Notes: a model not told the origin generated them from the sequence alone. DNA of 64,000 bases from Bolinopsis microptera (GCF_026151205.1 NC_087072.1:4822084-4886083); one strand, 5' to 3'. Counted from the first letter of the stretch, positions 33,183-48,200 are shown. A program made the numbers and translations.

Positions 33183-33285
33183 CCTCGTGCTCCTATTGAT
33201 CCTACCTCTGTACCAGATCCCCTAACTAGTAGAACTCTATTGAGCCCTTCTGTTAACACGTCCAGGTACTCTACATAGTTCTGAT
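33107..33285 (-). other. KCC: KCC last exon running into minisatellite
   Basis: After a CAG acceptor at 33286 this exon encodes [20 protein letters not shown], then RGSGTEV. KCC proteins normally finish a few residues later with ITIYS and a stop. Here the frame continues through [14 protein letters not shown] and [16 protein letters not shown] into the 22-bp array and stops at 33107. A donor (GAG|GTAGGA) after GTEV at about 33207 could avoid this tail, but I found no short exon encoding the normal end down to 31 kb. Either the tail is real, or the final exon is outside my reading. Confidence 0.65.
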
Positions 33286-36200
33286 CTGAAATGTAAAGGT
33301 GGTATTTAGAGTCATTATATGTGGACAATTCTCAAGATTATAAATGCAAAAATAAGTCTGGATCAATATTTTCACAAATATTATAACTCTAAGTCTAGAG
33401 AACTTTTAAGGAAAATAATTCCTTGTGTTTCACATGAAACAAAATAGTAAAAGATTTGAAGAATATGAACCTGTCATAGAGTCGACGAAAGGAGTTACAG
33501 GGGGAGGCATGTTCATTAACACTAACACTGCCTCACTGGAATGTTCTCTGACTAAACCGTTCAGTTTTACACTAGTGTCCATCGCTAACAGCTGGTCCGT
33601 CTTCAACTGACTCCTTCTTACCGTAACTGATACGTGGAAGTGTTAAACTCTGTGGTTTCAGAGACCGGGCTCATCATGCTTCATTCCTACTAATATCCCA
33701 ATCCTTTACTCATTCTTATTCAAGCATGTTTGTACTTATTCCTAATCTCATTCAAAGTTCGCAAGCTCATGCCCGAAAACATTACTACAGCGTCATTCAT
33801 AGCAGTGTCAAACTGAAAGTGTGTCCTCGTGAAGACAGATTTTTACCAGTGAGTCAGATTGTGTTCCACTTCATAGCTCCAATTGACTGGCAATATAACA
33901 GATTGTATAACTGTGTGCTACTTTATTTATTGTTTTGTATAAAAATTGTAAATTAGTGATACATTTTCAGATAGATGTGCTCTTAATCTTGAAAACTGTA
34001 GTTGTAATGATCGTTACTATTTTCGAACTTTGATTTCGTCAATCAGTTAAAGGGTGAGTCATGATATTGAAATTGATCCGAAAAGTGAAAGTAGTCTTCC
34101 AATTATGGTAATTATGATTAATCCGGAGGCTCAATCTTTATTTTACAGTGTCTATCTTTGTCTCTTTTCTTTTTGTCCTTATAGCGCCGCAATTTTACAT
34201 TTTGACTGTGAGTACGTTGACGTGGTGGTTCTCCTAGGTAAACTCGATGAACAAATTTGATAAACCCTTGCTTTTACTTTACTTTAACCAGCCATCCCTT
34301 CTAACTGATTAAATAATCGCAAAGAACTCCATAAAAAACTGCCCAACTACCCACTCCCCTTCCCGTATCCACCTCACCCGTCAACTTTCACCCAGTACCC
34401 CCTCAACAATGTAAACCTCCCCCTCCCCCGGCTCCTCAGAGTTAACCCACTGTCCCGGCTCCCCAGAGTTAACCCACTGTCCCGGCTCCCCTCAGTTAAT
34501 CCACTGTCCCGGCTCCCCTCAGTTAACCCACTGTCCCGGCTCCCCTCAGTTAATCCACTGTCCCGGCTCCTCAGAGTTAACCCACTGTCCCGGCTCCCCA
34601 GAGTTAACCCACTGTCCCGGCTCCCCTCAGTTAACCCACTGTCCCGGCTCCCCAGAGTTAACCCACTGTCCCGGCTCCCCAGAGTTAACCCACTGTCCCG
34701 GCTCCCCTCAGTTAATCCACTGTCCCGGCTCCCCTCAGTTAATCCACTGTCCCGGCTCCCCAGAGTTAACCCACTGTCCCGGCTCCCCAGAGTTAACCCA
34801 CTGTCCCGGCTCCCCTCAGTTAACCCACTGTCCCGGCTCCCCTCAGTTAACCCACTGTCCCGGCTCCCCTCAGTTAACCCACTGTCCCGGCTCCCCTCAG
34901 TTAATCCACTGTCCCGGCTCCCCAGAGTTAACCCACTGTCCCGGCTCCCCAGAGTTAACCCACTGTCCCGGCTCCCCTCAGTTAACCCACTGTCCCGGCT
35001 CCCCTCAGTTAACCCACTGTCCCGGCTCCCCTCAGTTAACCCACTGTCCCGGCTCCCCTCAGTTAATCCACTGTCCCGGCTCCCCAGAGTTAACCCACTG
35101 TCCCGGCTCCCCTCAGTTAACCCACTGTCCCGGCTCCCCAGAGTTAACCCACTGTCCCGGCTCCCCTCAGTTAACCCACTGTCCCGGCTCCCCTCAGTTA
35201 ACCCACTGTCCCAGCTCCCCTCAGTTAACCCACTGTCCCGGCTCCCCTCAGTTAACCCACTGTCCCGGCTCCCCTCAGTTAACCCACTGTCCCGGCTCCC
35301 CTCAGTTAACCCACTGTCCCGGCTCCCCTCAGTTAACCCACTGTCCCGGCTCCCCTCAGTTAACCCACTGTCCCGGCTCCCCTCAGTTAACCCACTGTCC
35401 CGGCTCCCCTCAGTTAACCCACTGTCCCGGCTCCCCTCAGTTAACCCACTGTCCCGGCTCCCCTCAGTTAACCCACTGTCCCGGCTCCCCTCAGTTAACC
35501 CACTGTCCCAGCTCCCCTCAGTTAACCCACTGTCCCGGCTCCCCTCAGTTAACCCACTGTCCCGGCTCCCCTCAGTTAACCCACTGTCCCGGCTCCCCTC
35601 AGTTAACCCACTGTCCCGGCTCCCCTCAGTTAACCCACTGTCCCGGCTCCCCTCAGTTAACCCACTGTCCCGGCTCCCCTCAGTTAACCCACTGTCCCAG
35701 CTCCCCTCAGTTAACCCACTGTCCCGGCTCCCCTCAGTTAACCCACTGTCCCGGCTCCCCTCAGTTAACCCACTGTCCCGGCTCCCCTCAGTTAACCCAC
35801 TGTCCCGGCTCCCCTCAGTTAACCCACTGTCCCGGCTCCCCTCAGTTAACCCACTGTCCCGGCTCCCCTCAGTTAACCCACTGTCCCGGCTCCCCTCAGT
35901 TAACCCACTGTCCCGGCTCCCCTCAGTTAATCCACTGTCCCGGCTCCCCTCAGTTAATCCACTGTCCCGGCTCCCCAGAGTTAACCCACTGTCCCGGCTC
36001 CCCAGAGTTAACCCACTGTCCCGGCTCCCCTCAGTTAACCCACTGTCCCGGCTCCCCTCAGTTAACCCACTGTCCCGGCTCCCCTCAGTTAACCCACTGT
36101 CCCGGCTCCCCTCAGTTAACCCACTGTCCCGGCTCCCCTCAGTTAACCCACTGTCCCGGCTCCCCTCAGTTAATCCACTGTCCCGGCTCCCCTCAGTTAA

Positions 36201-39200
36201 CCCACTGTCCCGGTACTCACGTTTGTCTTGTTCCTCCTCCGGTTCCACTATCGCGGGACCTGCTAATGAACTAGTTGAAGAACAGTTGCTAACTGTAATC
36301 AGAGGCACATGTCCCCACGGACTAAGCGGACTTCCACCTGGTGAAACAGCTTAAAATCATGCTACAGCTAACACTTAACAATTTTACATACTGATTGCTG
36401 AACACAGTGTGTCGAGGGCTGAAAAGTCATCTCCCCTTTCACGACAATTAGGTCAAAAACATTCTCCATTCGGTTGTTTGTTTACATACAGTCGCAATTT
36501 TCAACATCACAATTTGGTCGGGCAAAGAGATTTAATCACTTACGTTTACTTCTGTGTGATATCATGAATATACAGATAATCACAGTTGTCTGAACATGTA
36601 TAAGCAGATCTATTCTATGCAGCGTTATTCAATTATCATTAACATGACCACACGGAAGACTTTGGAGTCCTCATAATTGTGATAGCTTCTAAACTCACCT
36701 TCATGTTGCTGTGTTGCTGTCTCCATCTCGTTGAGAACTTCCTCTGCTTCCATGAGAGCAGGATCTAACTCTATACCACTAGTACCCGGGGTATGAGCGG
36801 ACTCAACTACGAACGAGAGAGTGCGCTTCTTTTGCTGTTAGTGGGCCGTGTGTTACTGTGACGCTCACTATCTAGGGTAAACAACAAGCCAGCTGTTTAT
36901 TGATAACTCACATACTGCTGTGATGGATTATGCAGAGAAACGATGCCTTTTAATCTTAGGAATTCTTAGACTTACTCTTTTTGTGAGACCCATGTATTCC
37001 ATCATCTTGTTCCTTTCAGCCATGTTTACAGTACGTTCGTATGTGTACGCTGATATGTCTTTGTTACTCTGTGGATGTGAACCAACGTTAACGATATATC
37101 GCCAAAATAAATTATCGAGTGGCACCAATGTTTTAATAACAACGCGTGAATGTAATAAATTACCATGATATCTCAAATATGGCTGTTGGAATGTCCGGAG
37201 TAAAATAAGTATTAGATAAAAACAAAGGTTGTTTTAAGCAAAGTTAGATAACTTACCATCTCAATAACTTGTACGGTGGCATCAATTCTCAGTTCGTATA
37301 AGATGTTCTTCAGATCGTTCCTCATCTTCACACTGTCATCCTCCAACTGAATGGGGTTTTAGTCATGGTATCAGAAACATTAGAATATGTCTAGGATGTC
37401 ATTGTTGTGGATAATTTTAAGATCTCTCATCTTCAGAAGAGGAGCAAATTGAATAAAAAAGGCAATTAACGTAATCCCTCAGTACCTAACCCCTCCCTTA
37501 ATTAAAGAGTAACCCCTTCCACTCTAAAATACCTGAGCTACAGTGAATATCCTGAGTCTGCATTTCCTCCAGGTCTTATGCTGCTTAATTAGATGAGCGA
37601 TTAACAACATCATCCCACCATCATGCACCACCCACCACACGTCTATGGTTCCTCCTGCTAACTTCTGTTTCCTCTGAGGGAAAGAACCTCGTGCTACCAG
37701 CACAGACTGTCGCAGTACTGTTGCACATCTGACAACTCGGGAGAAGTTTTCGAAGCTGTTTTTGGTCTTCCAGTTTTCCGGCCAACCCATGAGAATGGTG
37801 TTTGGTTTAAGTCCTCCCAGTCCCGCTGTTTGTAACCTGTAAACAAAGTTGGATACTAATATGAAAATACACTATGTTTTTCTCTTCAATAACTCTATTC
37901 AAAATCATCCCCCTGAACTCCTCTAAAGATTACGTTTTTAAATATCCAAAAAGATAAATAACTAAACACAAGTCTGAAAAAGCTAAGCATATTAAATCGG
38001 TCACAAAACGAGCACACCGAGTTTTACTCACAATGTGGTGGTTCCTTTAGGAATGCTCTCTTCACACGTGACTTGAATAAAACCTGCCAACTTGTGCTCC
38101 TTCAATCCCTGCTCCAGGAGTGACCTCTGTTTCTCCAGTACATCATTATCATCAAGCAGCTTTATCAGATCATACGGCACCACGGTGCCCACAATGACCA
38201 GACCGTTACCGTGTTTCAAACTCCTACTGAAAGAGAGAAGCCCCTGGTTGTCCTCAGTCAGTGTTTCTTTGTAGGAGAGGAGAGCTAGAAGCTGGGGTCT
38301 CCAGTTCTTGATGTGCAGTGACTCCCGATCGGCAGATAGCAGAGAGTATTTAGCAGCTTGAAGCTGCAACCCTCTGATACCATCTCCCCATTCCTTCTCA
38401 GCTCCTTTGAAGTCTATGTACTTGTAGATGCCCACGGCTATGGAAAGGGCTACAATGGCGTATATCCAATTGCTGATGAACATGAGAGTGAGGCACATGA
38501 TAAGGCCCAGAAGAGAAGTTGCCCAGTGATAGAGTGTGAACCTAGGTCTCCAGTTAGGAGCTTGTAACAAGCTCTGGAGAGTACAGGCCAGGTTTACACA
38601 CGAGTAACACACAAGGAAGAACATAGTGATGATGGGAGCCACCAGATCAACATTTCCAATAGCACAGCCAATACTAGCGATACAGAAAGTAGCGATCAGA
38701 GCTCGGAAGGGTTCACCATTCTCAAGGGTGACGCTAAAGAACTTGAGAACGGGGATAACGTCATCAGCGGCAATAGCGTAGAGGAGTCTGGGAGCCCCGA
38801 TCAGGCACTGTAGAGCAGCCCCTATAGTGGAGAGGAGACAACCGAACACCACAACGTAAGGGTGAGGGAATGCTATCAGGGACATTACTAAACCACCGTC
38901 AATACTTTCTCCGTATTTGTCACACAACACTAAGGGGGAGGCAGTTAATATTAGACGACTGGAAGTTTCTAATTGTTCATCAGTAAATAATTTGACGAGC
39001 CGATTCGTAAAAAGGTAACAACAGCTGTTTCAAATTCATTGAACAAATCGTTAAAAGCTTGTAACCTTGTCTGGTGGCAGCAGCTCCGCAAAGAATAGCA
39101 GTTACAAGATAAACGACCGTCGTGGTGAGATTAGCCGCTATCGTCCCTTTGGGTATACTCCCTTGTGCGTTCTTTAGATCACCGGATCTGTTGCTACCCG

Positions 39201-42200
39201 CCATTATACCTGAGGAATGTGGAATTTGTGTTGTGGTTATATGAGGTTTATATAATGAGGGTTATATAATTAATAATATGTCTTCTCTGAGCTTTATTAT
39301 CATCGTTGATCAATTGCTGACTGCAATCGGATTGTGTTGCCAGACGTAAGGAAGTGTTTGAAATATATTATTGTGCCACAAAAACATACAACTAACCAGT
39401 GACGGATGGGAAGAAGATAGCGAGAAGGATGGTGAAAGAAGTAGCCAGATCATTGTACACTTGAGTATCTTTATCTCCCACTTGGACACCGGGTGCTATA
39501 TCTCCGGCACCCTGGTAGTAGGGTCCAATGTTGCTTTTAAAGTTCTCAAAATCCAGCAGATTTGTCAGCCCAGTCGTGACTGAGGGTGATTTAATGTGAT
39601 TCATTTAGAAGATTGGGATTGTTAACTATGATAATTGTGCCACAATCGGTGTACGTTCAGTTCACAAGATGGGCTAGACAAAGGATAGAATTATGACGAT
39701 TTCTAAGGCAGTTTATGACATGGTTTCTTCATCTAGATCATTATTACAATTGGTCGAAATTTAGCTGTGTTAACTTACTATGTCCACCATAAGTCTCATT
39801 CTCACACTCAGCTAGCAGTAATTTGTCTTTACCCACTTTGAGCAGGTAGCTGAAGGTTTCATTGTTATACTCAACCGACTTCTCACACACGTCTACAGAT
39901 CCCAGACTCCCGAGTATACCCACGTAGATACATAGGATGGACAGAATCACACAGGCTAAAAACAGGGTCGCTAGCTTGTTCACCTGAGGAATCGGTCTGT
40001 TTTAAAACCGAATTTTTGGCTCAATTCTCTCTCGTGAAGTTTAGGAGCATATTTATCTTATATAAATAGCACAAGTAAACTATGGATATAAATAGAAATA
40101 TTGTTGACAAGAGCTCACCAGTTTAACACCCACAGCTACAATACAAGTCAACAGTATCAGCATGAGTTCACCGTACAACCTCATGTTGTGCCATATGTCA
40201 TCAAATATTATTATTTGTGGGACTAGGTAATTCTGAAATACAGTTTTATAGTATTTATATTTTATATAATGAATCCTTTTTGAATAAATGTTGAAGCAGG
40301 CGAATGAACTTTTCTTAAAACAAACTCAGGATCAAGCAGAGGCTTCTTACCAGCAATATCTCTATCGCTCCCACGATGTACATACTAGCAGCAAAGCTAA
40401 CACCCAGGAAGAATATAATGCCCACAGAACCACCAAACTGCGGTCCTAGAGTCCTACTTATCATGAAATAACTACCACCAGCAGGAACCACCCCGTTAGT
40501 TGCTATCGCACTCATAGACACCGAAGTCAGAAACGTCTGCAAAACATCATTGAATTAGTTATTAGTGATAGAATTCAGATTCAAGATGGATGTTGTGAAA
40601 AGGCAAACAACGAAGCTGAAAATAGCGCCGAATATTTCGAATTTTATATTTTTCAATATCTTTTCTTATGCTAGCCTAAGCCTAAGAAGTAAACTGAATT
40701 GAACTTACGGTTAGACAGCAAACTGCGATGATCAAGCAGGCCTGAACAACCCCCGCCTGCCCGACAATCCATGGCATTCTGATAAAGAGAATAACTCCGA
40801 AAATATTCTGTAAACAAGGTAGATATACACCCATCAGCGTTGACAAATCTGCCTGAGATTAAAACTTCATCAGAAAATGTATAAGTTTTGGGAGGTCTTA
40901 AAAGCTGGACTATCCAATTAATATTTTGCACAAGAGAAACGCGAGAAGGACTTGAAGTTTTCTAGATACATTCAATGTATTTCTTCTGTATCGTCATTAG
41001 TAAATGTATTTATTTGAAGTCGTCAAATTGATTTCAATTTTGTTCTAAAAATTGATTTGATGAAGGAGTTATGCCGATCCTGCCTGAACGTACGTGATCT
41101 GGTCGATACATAAGAGAACATGTGCGCGCGGCACAACCACTGTCACGGTGGGTAAACTTAATGAAAAGTTTCGAAGTAATTTTGTCGTCGCGCGCTCCAC
41201 GAAAGTTATCAAAAATATCAGCCTTTTGTGGGACCGGTGTTAATTCTTCAACTAATGTGTCTCGGAAGTCGGAAGCCTCATCGTGCTTCGTAGAAGAGGT
41301 TTTAATCTTCAACATTTTTAACTCTATTCATTATCAATCAGACATGCATAATTAATGTCAACTTAGACCCTCAAGTTATTGTATTACGATTTATCAGTAT
41401 ATTTAGAATATTCTACTAGAATATTCTATAAATATGACTTATTATAGAATCAGATCAGAATTCAGAAAATACCGAGCCGATAATATAATTTCTAAGGCAG
41501 TGATACTGGTCGGATGAATGATGACTGGTATGGCGACTGCATGTAATTTGTAAAGAGTATTCATATCGCGACTGGCGTAAGATCATATATCATGGTGAAG
41601 ATGTAGTAAAGTCTGAGTCAAGGTGGACACTGTAGTTTGTAGTCATGGCTTGAGTGAAATCCTCCTGCGATTGGATTATACAGCATTATATACAGTCGTA
41701 CTATAACGCACATAAATTACGCAACCAAAAGGTGGTGACACCATGATAAATCATGGATGGAAGAACTACTCTAATCTTATTCTTAACCGAAAATCGGTCA
41801 ATTCTTAGACTTCCACCTTCTCAGATTTTCAAACATGTTAAACGTACGTGACCCAACACCACGTGACCCAACACCACGTGACCCATTACCACTAAATATA
41901 CCCCACACAAGCTTCTCCTACTGGAGAGAACTGATTAATTGAAAATACATACAAGTTCACAGAGAGTACACAATGTACAATGTATACCCGTGCACTGCAG
42001 AGAGCATGTATATGACGCTCTACTATTGTCAACACATTACTATGTTCTCCTTGCTAACTATATAACTACAGTTTTCTTGATATAAAGTAGCAAGACGTAG
42101 CGGCTTCAATTACAAGCAACTATACCTCATACTACATTTGAATTTGCGAGACTCATTGTTTGAAATACAGTGCAGTGTGCATATTCTTTAGTTCACATCA

Positions 42201-45200
42201 AGAAATTTTCAATCACCTGATAATGATTCACTGTAAACACAGACAGACAATGTTTGTTCAACAATCAACATGGTTTAAAGCATAAAACCTGTGATATTAA
42301 CTGTGATGTGACAAAGAAATGCACTGATGTACATATTAACAGCTTAGTAATAGTTATTAACAACTAATTATCAACAACTAATTATTAGCTAACCTCTAGC
42401 TAGCTCACAGATATAAGTAGATCTTGATGAGTTAACAAATCCTAGAATCTTATATTGAGTAATTTCACGTATAGTCAAATTACTATCATCGTGAATTGAC
42501 AATAAAACACGCATAATGCTTGTCTGTGTAGCGTGCTGTAGTATAAATAGTGCTCATCAATAAAACAAGTTAAGAACCCTAACAAAACCTAACCACTCAC
42601 ACGTCTTCATCCACTCATTTTTTGCATCTTATTATATTTTTATGTTATCATGTTTTCATCCTGACATAAATAGAACAATGTTGGTGTAGTTTCTGCTGAA
42701 ACCAATGCCCCCCATCGAGTGCAACAATATTTAAATCTGTAGTAACAATGCAAGATATTTCTGTAGCACGCTCCAATTAATGAGTAAAATTACAAGGCAG
42801 ATAGTGAGCCTGCATGTAACTGTGCTTGTCATTGAGTAACATCTTGATTCAGCTTTCAAAACGTCATATCAAATGTTATCATGTACACATAAATATGCTT
42901 GATATAATGAGTACTACTCGATGCTATAATAGTATAATATGGCTGAGAATTGCTTTATTGAAGAACATTCCCCGCTCAAGAAGTTGCCAGAGTAAATTGG
43001 AACAAACTTTTGAGTTTGGAAGGTAATAACTTAATAATATTGATCTTTTCCGTGTCATTTTATTTGGCTTATCAAGTTTTTACGGTTATTATTTTAATAT
43101 ATAATTATCAGTACGGTTAAAAATAGGGGAATTATTGACAGTCAGACGATCTGTTTTCAGCCACTTTAGTTGTTTTTTAATCGTAATACAGCAACTGTTC
43201 ACATTTTTATCGCAACTATTGACACGAAAAGTTTTAATTTCTTAGTTTTAATTTTACAAAGCTCTGTCTGTTAGTGCAATGCTTTAGATTAACAGGACTA
43301 ACGGACAGTTCAAATAACTCTGAAGAATCTATTCATTCCGGGAAGTCATGCCGCAATTTCCTATGAGCATTATATGAAATGAGCACATAATATGCATTGC
43401 ATAATATGCATAATGCATACTACACAATTCACAGACCTGACAGTGCGTGGTACAGGGTGATCCAAAAGTTTGGCCCTAACTTACTTTCTGAGTAATTTCA
43501 TAAATAATCTTGCACTGTTAAGTGCATATTGAGTCTCTGAGGCAATCATGCAATTGTACATAATATAGCAAAGCTACGAAGCTGAGGATGCAAGCCTTAC
43601 ATATCCGACGAAAGGGCTTTATAAAATCTTTATCTGTCGCACATAATCAATATAGGGTCGAGGTTGCACCGATCTCTTGACAATAACACCTAATAAGGCT
43701 AAAATTGTGGTTTTATAGCCTCACAAGGCATGATTGTCAGGTGATCCGTGATATTAGATTGCCTATCAATTATGACTTATTTGTGTGACCTATGTATTGT
43801 GTGATCTTACAAAATAGATGAAACACCAATTTCGAAAATGTCCAATATTCTCCCAAAAGCTGCTACTTGTGCCTGGATGAATCGGACGATAATTTCGTTT
43901 ATTTCCGCAGTAATATCAACTACTTAATCAAGAAATTGAATTTCTTGATAATCGTAAAAACCGCTTGCTTATGGATTTTAAAACCAAATTTATACTTTTC
44001 TATTCAACCAAATTTATACTTATCTATTCAATCCTAAGATAGCTGACCAAAATTTAATGTGTTAAAAATGTTTTTTGCAAGACTTCAATAATGCCATTCA
44101 ACGCTTACATCCAGACCACCCTAGTGCACTATCGGCCTTTTGTAAAATCTAACAATGGAGATTGTAAGTTGTAACCTACACCGTCTGTTTTATTCTTCAT
44201 CTGCAGGACCGTGTTATAGCTACCAATCCTGGACAGGAACGTGCTCATTGTCGGGGCTTTCTTCGACTCGCTCTGAAATAGTTTAAGTTAATTGTGTTTA
44301 ACAATTTTTCGAATACTTTAATTATTAAGAAAATATTTTGGGCTAGCTTTAATAGGTACTTTCAACACTTCTAAAAATTTTAGTAAGTTGTCTTTTAAAG
44401 TTGATTTAATTAAAGAATTTAAGAACCTAACCCTGGGTGTTGCTAGGATTAAATTTGTAGAACTAGAAGTGTACTTTATTAATTTAAGGTATTGTGGACC
44501 GAGAAGTGTGATATTACCAAGATTATCTCCCCGGACTATAAATACATATTATGTATCTAGATACATATCTAGATACATATATAGATACATATCTAGATTA
44601 AGGTTTGAAGTGCGAACGTAAAGTTTCCACAGAGCTAATTTAAGGGCACTAGACGCCCAACTATTAACATTTCATCACATCTAATTTCGCAGTTCTACGG
44701 TTTGATATATAACCCATAGCTATTAGCTAGGTAACCTCTATAATTGTTAGCAATGTGGGACTTTAGTGTAGATATATCAAGTGTAATACTATTAAACAGA
44801 CTATAATATTTACAGCCGATAGTTATTCCTAAACCCTACAGTCTACAACTGGAGAGTAGTAAGAGAGACATTCTGCAACACACTATACATCATCTAGAGA
44901 CTTGTCAGAAGTACGGTACAGCAACATTGACACCTCTGACTCTTCCAGCGTCTTTAAGTTGCTGACAAGTTGAATATGGTACATGTTCCTGAGATGGTTT
45001 TTTTCTAGGATCCTACAAAGCATATCCTTGTGGAACCGAATTGATTATACTAAAGATTAAGGACATAATAGAAGCAAAACAATTTCCTAAATTGGTTGCT
45101 TCTTAATTATTGTAGACTTCATCCTCTGAAACACCCAGCTTCTTCTTTAAAAACCTTGTTGACAAGCCGAAATTAGGTCATGGATTTTAACTTTGGGAGG

Positions 45201-48200
45201 AATAAAGCAACGATGGGAAAAATAAAGCAATGCCAATGGGTGAAATAAGTTTTAAACTAATTACAAAACTACAAATCTATTACATTTATTGAGGAAGTTA
45301 CAGAAGGAATTAATTTAATGTAGTTTGAGGAGTCCTCACTCTCCTCACGTCCAACAATGGCGTTTCTCTTGTCGCTAATATAAATGATAGTAATAAACGG
45401 TAAAACCTTAAAATTGAAGCAGTGATTATATCACTGAAATTGGTTTAAGCTTCACACATTTATTTCCATTATATGATACATATAAGCGTCTAGCTGATTG
45501 CCTCCAACATAGTTTATTGCCGCCAACATTTGGCTAAGTTAAACGGTTGAATATTGTATCTAACTGATGCTGTCCATTTAGACGTGGCTTTAACTTCAAT
45601 ACTTGACCTGATGAAGGGTTTGTTCCCTCAGACTCTTACAGCAGTCAGTATTACTAGCGGTTTCTATGTATTAATGACATTATTGTGTACTCCGGGTAGC
45701 TCCTCTCAAATGTGTGCTTGTAGCAGTGCTGAGTAGTGTATATCAGGTAATACTAATACACTAATATCCAGTTACATGGTACTACACGATACATACTACG
45801 TACAACACTAGTCATTGACATTACACCACAACCCTACTATACAGACATCACCAATCATGGTGTAATACAGTGGTACTACCCTGCTAATCATACAGCATGA
45901 CGTCAATGGCTTAACTCCTAGCTTTAACTACTGCAGGACATACTTCCTATACTTCCTATACTTCCTATGGTAGCGTAATAATATTTTGACTACGATCAGG
46001 ATAGGACGAGGGTAAAATGAGGGATTAGAGTGAAACATTTCAACAATGTGTTAATCTTGTGACACTGTCACACTTTGACACTGTCACAACTCACACTTTG
46101 ACAATGTCACACTTTGACACTGTCACACTTTGACAATGTTACATTTTGATGCTGCCACATGTTGACGATGTCACAGTTTATACCATAAGTTTTTAATGAA
46201 TAATGAGGGACGAGGGTGTACATGCTCACTAGACTGGGGGTTTATAACAATATCCGATTACTTCTAGACTTAGAGGATACTTTATGACTTTAGAGGAATG
46301 AGATCCAATACTCAGGTGAAGATTCTGTAGGATATTAAATCACGTACCTCACCTACATAGCTAGGAGCTATTTATAGATTATGATATTAGTTAAAAGTTA
46401 TGAGTTGCTGGGTTGCATGCAAAGAAATTGTAATCAGTGAGAAAATTGCACATCCTGTAGAGTGCAATAACATTAGATTTCAGTCATTATTGTGATAATT
46501 TCGTTCAGTTTAAAGGTAAGGTTCCCAGAAGAGATGGCTAAATTGCTATTATAAATTAATTAATACCATCCTCCTCAAGAGGACGGTCACACGTTCATTT
46601 TCATTACCTTATTGCTAACTATTGCACAGCGTTATTTATATTACATGATCTTCTAAAGACTGCATTGTCTTATATTGAACAGATGAGATTAAAATTCACT
46701 AGTATATTATATTTGAAATATTGCGTTCACTGATGTAGTCAGAATATCAATAAACGACTACCTTCGAAAATATCAGCCTACAATCTACATTACCCAATTG
46801 TAGGCTGTTGGGTAATTTTATTACCCAACTCCGATATAAGGGTCACTCACTCTTAAGGGGGCCGGGGGGGTCTTCATCAAAATTCTCTCGAAATTGACTT
46901 TGTAGTTGTTTCTGATGGAGGGGAGTGATATATATCAGCTGTTTTTGGTCCCATGGAAAAATATTGTTCCTAGCCGAAAATATTGCCGGTCAAAGGTCAG
47001 CGCTTATGTGTAATTGTATTGCGCGAGCGATTTTCAATCGCGCGCCCTGAAAATCGAGTCTAAAAATCTATCTTCTCTTACATTTTTTGAGCAATCACCC
47101 TGAAACTTTCAGGATATGTTCTAAGGACCATTTAGAAGAGATTGTAGGGCCAGAATTTTGAGATAGGCCTTAGAACATTTTTTATTCGATTTTGAAAATC
47201 TTGGACCTGAAAAAATCGTCAAAATACGAGGTCCAAGATTTTCAAAATCGAATAAAAAAATTTCTAAGGCCTATCTCAAAATTCTGGCCCAACAATCTCT
47301 TCTAAATGGTCCTTAGAACATATCATGAAAGTTTCAGGGTGATTGCTCAAAAAATGTAGGAGAAGATAGATTTTTAGACTCGATTTTCAGGGCGCGCGAT
47401 TGAAAATCGCTCGCGCAATACAATTACACATAAGCGCTGACCTTTGACCGGCAATATTTTCGGCTAGGAACAATATTTTTCCATGGGACCAAAAACAGCT
47501 GATAGATATCACTCCCCTCCATCAGAAACAACTACAAAGTCAATTTCGAGAGAATTTTGATGAAGACCCCCCCCCGGCCCCCTTAAGAAGGTTATTTTAG
47601 ATAATTTAGCTACGGAACTTACACTTCCCTAACGTGTGATCCGTGGAACGTGGCTAATTCACAAATTTAATAATTTTCATACTTAACCAGATGAATAGTT
47701 AAGCTAATAATAACTTGATGATCATTGAATTTCAAGCAATGTAAATATACCTGATATAGGAATGTATAAATCTTAGTGCCCGTTATCATACCTGATAAAG
47801 ATATAAATCTTGATCTGCATCTGAGTCCCCATTTTCAACATCTAGTAAGTTCGTTCTTTCACTGCTCTTTGGCTTGCTATTTTGAGTATCCGGTACTGAA
47901 ATTATTTAAAATTTATTCCAAAGAATAACATTATATTAATATGATAAATCTTACATAAATCCACCATTAATGGTTGCCTTGAAATTTTATAAATCCACAC
48001 TCAGTTACAAATGAGTTTATCTACTTATTTAGTAATGTGCTATTAATAACCACCCAGGAGCCAGGACCACCGAGTATTTAAAATGCGGTCACGTGATTTT
48101 AAATTAATGAATTTAAGATGTAGCACGGCTCATTTTCATTATATTACTAACATTTATTGTGCAACAATATTGAATATTATTTTACACTGTAATACATTTG

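Noticed and set aside
33841-33890. Possible missing KCC exon encoding [13 protein letters not shown] on the minus strand
   Set aside because: It vaguely recalls the LTWTKEK block and has a CAG acceptor, but its length gives the wrong phase for the next exon.
34374-36308. A 644-codon DSGLTEGSR repeat protein as an independent gene
   Set aside because: A 27-bp repeat unit stays open automatically in a stop-free frame, the upstream part overlaps KCC exon 15 and its acceptor, and a consensus splice donor lies at the array edge. Kept only as a possible intron-retention product.
41034-41315. Minus-strand frame [20 protein letters not shown] as an alternative first KCC exon
   Set aside because: It is acidic and lies just upstream of the exon with the first membrane segment, but I found no convincing donor in a matching phase and no resemblance to known KCC N-termini.
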